64,000 nt of DNA. Source: Gordonia sp. PP30 (lineage in GTDB: Bacteria > Actinomycetota > Actinomycetes > Mycobacteriales > Mycobacteriaceae). The notes under the pieces were generated by a model. The model was not told the origin of the DNA and did not search any database. It worked only from the letters and a program-made list of their open reading frames with translations. The translations under genes were made by a program, and so were the position numbers. Positions 58,985-64,000 of this stretch are shown here, in pieces (positions within the stretch are counted from its first letter, which is position 1; each line of letters begins with the position of its first letter). The DNA lies in contig NZ_CP095864.1 in NCBI RefSeq assembly GCF_023100845.1, positions 186,001 to 250,000 of the forward strand, in the 5' to 3' direction.

Positions 58985-60508
58985 TCAGAAGAAGCCCTTC
59001 GGGTCCTGCGCGTAGCCGACCAGCAGGTTCTTGGTCTGCTGGTAGTGCGACAGCATCATCAGGTGGTTCTCGCGGCCGATACCGGAGTTCTTGTAGCCGC
59101 CGAACGCCGCGTGCGCCGGGTAGTCGTGGTAGGTGTTGGTCCACACGCGACCGGCCTGGATGTCCCGGCCCGCGCGGTAGGCCACCGTGCCGTTGCGGCT
59201 CCACACACCGGCGCCCAGGCCGTAGAGGGTGTCGTTGGCGATACGGATGGCGTCGTCGTAGTCGGAGAAGCTGGTCACCGCGAGCACCGGACCGAAGATC
59301 TCCTCCTGGAAGATCCGCATGTCGTTGTTGCCGGCGAAGACGGTCGGCTGGATGTAGTAGCCGCCGGAGAGGTCGCCGCCGAGGTCGATCGGCTCGCCGC
59401 CGGTGAGCACCGTGGCGCCCTCCTCCTTGCCGATGGCCAGGTACGACTTGATCTTCTCCCACTGGTCGCTCGACGCCTGCGCGCCCATCATGGTCTCGGT
59501 GTCGAGCGGGTTGCCCTGCTTGATCTTCTTGACCCGGTCCACGGCGCGCTCCACGAAGTCGTCGTAGATGCCCTGCTGGACCAGTGCGCGGCTCGGGCAG
59601 GTGCAGACCTCGCCCTGGTTGAGCGCGAACATCGCGAAGCCCTCGAGGGCGCGCTGGACGTAGCTGTCGTCCGCGAGGAGCACGTCGTCGAAGAAGATGT
59701 TCGGGCTCTTGCCGCCCAGCTCCAGGGTGACCGGGATCAGGTTCTCCGAGGCGTACTGGCTGATCAGGCGGCCGGTGGTGGTCTCACCGGTGAAGGCGAT
59801 CTTGCGGATCCGGTTGCTCGACGCCAGCGGCTTGCCCGCCTCGACGCCGAAGCCGTTGACGATGTTGACGACACCGGCCGGGATCACCTCGTTGATGAGG
59901 CTCATCACGTACAGGATCGAGACGGGGGTCTGCTCGGCCGGCTTGAGGACCACGCAGTTGCCGGCGGCGAGGGCCGGGGCCAGCTTCCAGACGGCCATCA
60001 GGATCGGGAAGTTCCACGGGATAATCTGGCCGACGACGCCCAGCGGCTCGTGGAAGTGGTAGGCGACGGTGTTCTCGTCGATCTCCGAGATGCCGCCTTC
60101 CTGGGCGCGGATCACACCCGCGTAGTAGCGGAAGTGGTCGATCGCGAGCGGGATGTCGGCGGCGAGGGTCTCGCGGATCGCCTTGCCGTTCTCCCAGCTC
60201 TCGGCGAGCGCGATCTTCTCCAGGTTCGCCTCCATGATGTCGGCGATCTTGAGGAGCATCATCGAGCGCTCGGCGACGGCGGTCTTGCCCCACGCCGGTG
60301 CGGCGGCCCAGGCGGCGTCGAGCGCGAGGTCGATGTCCTCGGCGGTGGAGCGGGCCACCTCGCAGAAGGTCTTCCCGTCGATGGGCGACGGGTTCTCGAA
60401 GTACTGACCCTTGACCGGCGGGACCCACTGGCCGCCGATCCAATTGTCGTATCGGGTCTCGAAGCTCATCAGCGAGCCTTCGGAACCGGGCTTGGCGAAT
60501 ACCGTCAT
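58985..60508 (-). CDS. NAD-dependent aldehyde dehydrogenase (ExaC-type)
   Basis: A 507-residue aldehyde dehydrogenase. It oxidises acetaldehyde or similar aldehydes to acids. Hallmarks: [21 protein letters not shown], the NAD site [22 protein letters not shown] with the general base Glu, [15 protein letters not shown] with the catalytic Cys followed by a second Cys (the C-x-C form of the ethanol-related class), and [10 protein letters not shown]. It is divergent from nothing; its GAF regulator lies upstream on the same strand, with an inverted repeat in between, suggesting activation by that protein. Confidence 0.95.
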   Translation of the reverse strand: MTVFAKPGSEGSLMSFETRYDNWIGGQWVPPVKGQYFENPSPIDGKTFCEVARSTAEDIDLALDAAWAAAPAWGKTAVAERSMMLLKIADIMEANLEKIALAESWENGKAIRETLAADIPLAIDHFRYYAGVIRAQEGGISEIDENTVAYHFHEPLGVVGQIIPWNFPILMAVWKLAPALAAGNCVVLKPAEQTPVSILYVMSLINEVIPAGVVNIVNGFGVEAGKPLASSNRIRKIAFTGETTTGRLISQYASENLIPVTLELGGKSPNIFFDDVLLADDSYVQRALEGFAMFALNQGEVCTCPSRALVQQGIYDDFVERAVDRVKKIKQGNPLDTETMMGAQASSDQWEKIKSYLAIGKEEGATVLTGGEPIDLGGDLSGGYYIQPTVFAGNNDMRIFQEEIFGPVLAVTSFSDYDDAIRIANDTLYGLGAGVWSRNGTVAYRAGRDIQAGRVWTNTYHDYPAHAAFGGYKNSGIGRENHLMMLSHYQQTKNLLVGYAQDPKGFF

Positions 60509-60596
60509 CGGAACTCCTCGTGTGCGGCGGGGGATTGTCGTTCAGGTCACCCCGTGGTGATCTGTTACACACGGTAGGCCAGCTGTGGTTGCAGTC

Positions 60597-60620
60597 ACGT
60601 TGCATCGGAATGCGCAACGT
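60597..60620. promoter_or_regulatory. Inverted repeat between GAF regulator and aldehyde dehydrogenase
   Basis: ACGTTGC (60597-60603) and GCAACGT (60614-60620) face each other across 10 bp, 90-110 bp upstream of the aldehyde dehydrogenase start, a fitting activator position. The GAF regulator is the obvious candidate ligand. Confidence 0.5.
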
Positions 60621-60632
60621 TGCCGCGGCAGG

Positions 60633-61895
60633 TCAGCCGATGCCGAAGCGCCGGTCGAGGAGCCGGATCCGGCCGACGGCGATCGCCCGATCGGGGTGTC
60701 CCGGCGGCAGCACCGCGGCCAGCCGCTGCCACGCGGCGGTGTCGTCGCGGCCGTGCGGCGACGACGTCCACGCGCTCAGGGCCCGCGGATCGGCGGCGCT
60801 CAGAATGCCCGACCGCAGGTCCTCCCGGAGCTCTTCGAAGAGTTCGACGACGCCGGGCGCGTTCGACTCGGCGAGCAGGCCGCCGCGGCCGAGGGCGGCC
60901 ACCGCCTGCACCAGGGAGCCGCCGCGCAGCAGCCGCCGGACGTCGTCCACATCGGATTCGACCTCGACGGTGAGGCGGTACGGGCGGGCGGCGATCAGGT
61001 CGCCGAGGTCGCGGCGCAGCCGGGAGATCTCCGCGCGGACGGTCACCGCACCGAGGTCGCCGTCCGACAGCAGCATCGCCAGCTGGTCGGTGTTCAGACC
61101 CTCGGGGTGGCTGCTGAGGAGCAGCAGGATCTCCGCGTGCCGGGGACTGAGCGACGCGGTGACGCCGTCCGCGGCGGTCCAGCGTGGCGCGCCGAGCACG
61201 GTGAGCCGGCTGATCGTCGCGCCGCGGGTGCGGGGGACGGCGGGCGCGGCGAGATCGACCGCGCGCGAGCCCAGCTCGCGTTCCACCGCGGCGACGACCG
61301 AGCGGACCGCGGCGAGCGCGAACGGTGCCGCGGCCGCCGAGCCGCCGGTGACGTCGATGGCGCCGAGCAGATCGCCGGTGAGCGGGTCGTGCACGGGCGC
61401 CGCGGCGCAGTTCCACTCCTGCACGGAGCTCGCGAAGTGCTCGGGCCCGCGGATCTGCACGCCGCGGTCGACGGCCAGCGCCAGCCCGGGTGCGTTGGTG
61501 CCGACGGTGTCCTCGCTCCACACCGCGCCCTCGACGAAGTTGATGGCGGCGGCGCTGTCCCGGGCCGAGAAGTCGCCCTCCACCCAGAGCAGCCGTCCCT
61601 CGTGATCGGTGAGGGCCACCACCACCCCGGCGTCGGCGATGTCGTCGAGCATCAGGGACTGCACGAGGGGACGCATGGAGGTCAGCGGGTGGGCCGCCCG
61701 GTAGGCCTCGAAGTCGTCGGCCGACAGGTCACGGGCCGGGGGCGCCGGATCCGCCGCGGACGGGTCGATGCCGCGGGCCACCGACCGCAGCCAGGAGTCG
61801 CGGACCACCGAGCGCACCGCTTCGGCGGGCAGATCGGCACCGGAGAGGAGCCGTTCGTAGGCACGCCGAATGTGTGTCATCGCAGCGTCGGCCAT
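60633..61895 (-). CDS. GAF-domain transcriptional regulator (AcoR N-terminal-like)
   Basis: A 420-residue regulator. The N-terminal region with SWLRSVARGIDP and the GAF domain (about 60-215: VVALTDHEGRLLWVEGDFSARD, AVWSEDTVGTNAPGLALA, FASSVQEWNCAAAPVHDP) resembles the sensor half of AcoR-type activators. There is no AAA+ domain. Instead a winged-helix-like domain (LSPRHAEILLLLSSHPEGLNTDQLAMLLSDG, TVRAEISRLRRDLG) ends the protein. This architecture fits actinobacterial aldehyde/alcohol-responsive activators. ATG 61895 has AGGAGG upstream. Confidence 0.88.
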   Translation of the reverse strand: MADAAMTHIRRAYERLLSGADLPAEAVRSVVRDSWLRSVARGIDPSAADPAPPARDLSADDFEAYRAAHPLTSMRPLVQSLMLDDIADAGVVVALTDHEGRLLWVEGDFSARDSAAAINFVEGAVWSEDTVGTNAPGLALAVDRGVQIRGPEHFASSVQEWNCAAAPVHDPLTGDLLGAIDVTGGSAAAAPFALAAVRSVVAAVERELGSRAVDLAAPAVPRTRGATISRLTVLGAPRWTAADGVTASLSPRHAEILLLLSSHPEGLNTDQLAMLLSDGDLGAVTVRAEISRLRRDLGDLIAARPYRLTVEVESDVDDVRRLLRGGSLVQAVAALGRGGLLAESNAPGVVELFEELREDLRSGILSAADPRALSAWTSSPHGRDDTAAWQRLAAVLPPGHPDRAIAVGRIRLLDRRFGIG

Positions 61896-62018
61896 GACGC
61901 CTCCTGACCACTCGGAACCCGGTTCGTGCCTTCGATTCTGCATGGGGACTGTGACGTCGGCAATAATCGGGGATACGGACCCGGCGGTAGGCGCGGGGTG
62001 CGAGAAGGAGAGGGATTG

Positions 62019-62573
62019 ATGTCCGAGCACACCGACGAGGCCACCGAAGCGATCTCCGACGCGGCGGCCGGCGACCCGGCCGCGGACTCGGCGCAGCCGG
62101 CCGAGAAGCCGGCCGGGGCCGAGCCGACCACCACCCGCGCGCACCAGCACAAGGAAGTGGCGCGCCGGGATCGCGGTGACGACCGCGGCCGCACCGTCAT
62201 CGCCGACACCGTGGTCGCGAAGATCGCGGGCATCGCGACCCGCGAGATCGGCGGCGTCTACGACCTCGGCGGGGCCGGGGAACGGATGGTCGGCAAGGTG
62301 CGCGACGTGATCCCGGGAACGTCGTCCAGCGTGACGCAGGGCATCAACGTCGAGGTCGGCGAGAAGCAGGCGGCGGTCGACGTGCAGATCATCGCCGAGT
62401 ACGGCGTCGCCATCCACCAGCTTGCGAACGCGATCCGGCGCAACGTGGTCGCCGCCATCGAGGGCATGACGGGGCTGGAGGTGACCGAGGTCAACGTGGC
62501 GGTGCACGACGTGCACCTCCCGGACTCCGGCTCCGCCGCCGACGACCCCGCGCAACCGCCGCGCGTGCAGTGA
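62019..62573 (+). CDS. Asp23/Gls24-family envelope stress protein
   Basis: A 184-residue protein. A polar N-terminus of about 55 residues, rich in Ala, Glu and Asp, precedes the Asp23 domain: VIADTVVAKIAGIATREIGGVYDLG, GINVEVGEKQAAVDVQIIAEYG and MTGLEVTEVNVAVHDVHLP. Such proteins form scaffolds at the membrane held by an AmaP-type anchor. First gene of a cluster with four coupled downstream genes. ATG 62019 is preceded by GGAGAGGG. Confidence 0.9.
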   Translation: MSEHTDEATEAISDAAAGDPAADSAQPAEKPAGAEPTTTRAHQHKEVARRDRGDDRGRTVIADTVVAKIAGIATREIGGVYDLGGAGERMVGKVRDVIPGTSSSVTQGINVEVGEKQAAVDVQIIAEYGVAIHQLANAIRRNVVAAIEGMTGLEVTEVNVAVHDVHLPDSGSAADDPAQPPRVQ

Positions 62574-62926
62574 TGAGCGGGCCGGGGCCGGCCGACGGGA
62601 TCGGGGGGACCGATCCCGTCGGTGAACTCGCGGCGCGGATCGCCGAGGCGGTCCGCGCGGTGCCGGGCGTCGCCGGTCTCTCCGGCGGGTCGTACGGAAC
62701 GATCGCCACGTACCTGCCCGGCCGTCGGGTGGTCGGCGTGCGGCTGGGCGCCGACGAGGGCGAGGTCGCGGTGATCGCGTCGCTCGGCCATCCGCTGGCC
62801 GAGCTGGCCGACCGGATCCGCGCGGCCGCCTCGTCGATCACCGGTCTCCCGATCGACGTGCTGATCGCCGACCTCGATACCCCACCGGACCCGGATTCCG
62901 GGCGTAGAGAAAGTGAGCGAGCATGA
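62573..62926 (+). CDS. Asp23-cluster small protein
   Basis: A 117-residue protein with a short Asp23-like pattern: LAARIAEAVRAVPGVAGLSGG, TYLPGRRVVGVRLG, VAVIASLGHPLAELADRIRAA, then ITGLPIDVLIADLDTP. ATG 62573 overlaps the stop of the preceding gene (TGATG). It is probably a divergent partner of the Asp23 scaffold. Confidence 0.78.
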   Translation: MSGPGPADGIGGTDPVGELAARIAEAVRAVPGVAGLSGGSYGTIATYLPGRRVVGVRLGADEGEVAVIASLGHPLAELADRIRAAASSITGLPIDVLIADLDTPPDPDSGRRESERA

Positions 62927-63105
62927 ACAACTTCGCGACCATCGGGCTCCTCGCGGGCCTGCTTCTGGCGCTGTGCGCGACCACCGGTGGCCTGGTGGGT
63001 TTCCTGATCGGCGTGGTGCTCGGCGGCATCGGGCTGATCCTGGGGCTGCATCGGGACGGCAGCATCGACCTGACCGCCGTGGTGCGGAGCCGTAACCGTG
63101 GCTGA
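62923..63105 (+). CDS. Small DUF2273-like membrane protein
   Basis: A 60-residue protein with two membrane helices (TIGLLAGLLLALCATTGGLV and GFLIGVVLGGIGLILGLH) and a short basic C-terminus (VVRSRNRG). It starts with ATGA overlap to the previous gene and overlaps the next by 8 bp. DUF2273-type proteins recur in Asp23/AmaP clusters. Confidence 0.78.
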   Translation: MNNFATIGLLAGLLLALCATTGGLVGFLIGVVLGGIGLILGLHRDGSIDLTAVVRSRNRG

Positions 63106-63535
63106 CCTGCCGGATACGGACGCCGCACCACCCGCGGAGGCGGAACCGGCCGAGACGCCCGAGCCGCCGGGTGCGCTGACCATCGCCGACCGGGTCGGCC
63201 GCGTCATCGCCGAGCGGGCCGCGCTGGGCGTCGACGACGTCGTCGCGTACAGCACCGGCGTCGGATCGCTGGCCGGGGGCAACGCCGCCGTGCGTGCGAT
63301 GGTCGGCGGGTCGTACCCGCGCGCGCAGATCGACATGGGCGTCGCCTCGCCGCGCCTGTCGATCGAGGTCGCGCTCGCCTGGCCGTCGCCGGTGACGCAG
63401 GTGTGCCGGCGGCTGCGGACCCACCTGACCGAGGAACTGACGCGTCTCACCGGGGTGACGCCCGCCGCCGTGGACGTCGCGGTGGCGGCGCTGGTGGCGC
63501 GCACCTCGGCCGAGCCGGGGGAGACGGTGCTGTGA
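63098..63535 (+). CDS. Asp23/Gls24-like protein, second copy
   Basis: A 145-residue protein: acidic, proline-rich N-terminus (about 30 residues), then IADRVGRVIAERAALGVDDVV, PRAQIDMGVASPRLSIEVALAW and LTGVTPAAVDVAVAALVA, the three strands/helices of an Asp23-type domain. GTG 63098 overlaps the preceding gene. Likely a second scaffold subunit. Confidence 0.82.
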   Translation: MADLPDTDAAPPAEAEPAETPEPPGALTIADRVGRVIAERAALGVDDVVAYSTGVGSLAGGNAAVRAMVGGSYPRAQIDMGVASPRLSIEVALAWPSPVTQVCRRLRTHLTEELTRLTGVTPAAVDVAVAALVARTSAEPGETVL

Positions 63536-64000
63536 GCCGCGACGACAGCACGCGGGTGCGGACGCCGGCGGCACTGCCGGCCGCGGCGCTCGCCGGAGCC
63601 GGTCTCGGGCTGGTGCTGCTGGTGCTGGCCGGCATCGCGATCCGGGATCTGATCGTCCGGGCCGGCTGGATCAGCGGCGACGAATGGCTGCGCGGGGCCA
63701 CCGATTGGGGCACGCGGACCGGGTGGCAGGCGTGGATGTGGGCGCTGGTGGTGGCGCTGCTGGTCGCCGGGCTGGGACTCCTGTGGCTCGCGGTCAAGCC
63801 GCGCAAGCATCGCTACGTGGCGGTCGGTCACCAGGGTCCGCGCACGACCACCTGGACCCGGCCCCTCGACGTGGCACGACGCTGCAGCTCCGCGGTCGGC
63901 GAACTGGCGGGCGTGGACGCGGTCAGCACCGTGTACGGACGACGGAAGGTGGTCGTCGTGATCACCGCGGCCGAGGGCGTGATCGACACCGGGGCCGTCG
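63532..64000 (+). CDS. Membrane protein of the Asp23 cluster, DUF6286-like (3' end off window)
   Basis: The first 156 codons. Two membrane helices (ALPAAALAGAGLGLVLLVLA and WMWALVVALLVAGLGLLWLA) flank an extracytoplasmic loop; a cytoplasmic part with SSAVGELAGVDAVSTVYGRRK follows, related to the Asp23 fold. This matches the AmaP-type anchor of the cluster. GTG 63532 overlaps the previous stop codon (GTGA). The gene continues past 64000. Confidence 0.8.
   Translation, partial: MSRDDSTRVRTPAALPAAALAGAGLGLVLLVLAGIAIRDLIVRAGWISGDEWLRGATDWGTRTGWQAWMWALVVALLVAGLGLLWLAVKPRKHRYVAVGHQGPRTTTWTRPLDVARRCSSAVGELAGVDAVSTVYGRRKVVVVITAAEGVIDTGAV

Overview
The window is high-GC actinobacterial DNA. The left 19 kb is the arabinogalactan and cell-envelope neighbourhood of a mycolic-acid-containing member of the Mycobacteriales: start of dprE2, dprE1, a GtrA-type membrane protein, the Wzm/Wzt exporter pair, GlfT1, then homologues of the M. 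tuberculosis Rv3777 and Rv3778c genes. A Gordonia-like genus is my inference; the order Mycobacteriales is much safer. Small GAGCGGAGTCGAG and CTTGTCGAAGGG type repeats litter the gaps.

0-19.7 kb, host backbone with a small accessory pocket. Between gtrA and an F420-dependent oxidoreductase (4.2-9.5 kb) lies a 5'-truncated polymorphic-toxin gene with its probable immunity gene. Two different ISL3-family elements hit this pocket, each with an intact 8-bp target duplication. The first splits the toxin reading frame, and precise excision would rejoin it. From 9.5 to 19.6 kb follow an oxidoreductase behind a KstR-type operator, a serine/threonine kinase, glfT1-wzt-wzm, a class V aminotransferase-like protein without the PLP lysine, MarR, a quinone oxidoreductase, and an ECF41-type sigma factor coupled to an FAD oxidoreductase.

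19.7-41.9 kb, a tRNA-Ser-bounded composite island of about 22 kb. attL is inside tRNA-Ser(UGA); attR is a displaced 3' half of tRNA-Ser at 41.92-41.98 kb that matches the 5' acceptor strand better than the present 3' half does. Paired CATGACACA direct repeats lie about 100 bp inside both ends. The integrase is cut off at about 20.84 kb against a truncated transporter gene. The cargo is a GntR regulator, a malic enzyme, a TetR regulator and two acyl-CoA operons: ketosynthase, acyl-CoA ligase, two enoyl-CoA hydratases, a CoA-transferase and an SDR; then an acyl-CoA dehydrogenase and a second ligase. The two operons share a TTGACATCRATRTCAA operator. A tRNA-Thr lies between them. To the right are a pterin dehydratase/VOC fusion gene split by an IS1634-type element that itself carries an IS1380-type element, a membrane protein, an IS3-type element, and a gene-free AT-richer tract with nine TGTAACAAT-type sites, the least explained structure here.

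42-48.6 kb, a third acyl-CoA module: a truncated tetR, a single-chain biotin-dependent acyl-CoA carboxylase, a ligase paralogous to the one in the island, a TetR regulator, and a thioesterase behind a palindrome that recurs at a MmyB-like regulator.

48.7-64 kb, host backbone: the MmyB-like regulator, a kinase with a predicted extracellular seven-repeat RCC1-type propeller, a lipase, an MpaB/DUF2236 oxygenase with a divergent TetR and tandem operators, LysR with a YeiH-type transporter, a 2-hydroxyacid dehydrogenase, an aldehyde dehydrogenase/DUF779 pair with a GAF-domain regulator, and an Asp23/Gls24 envelope cluster that runs off the right edge.
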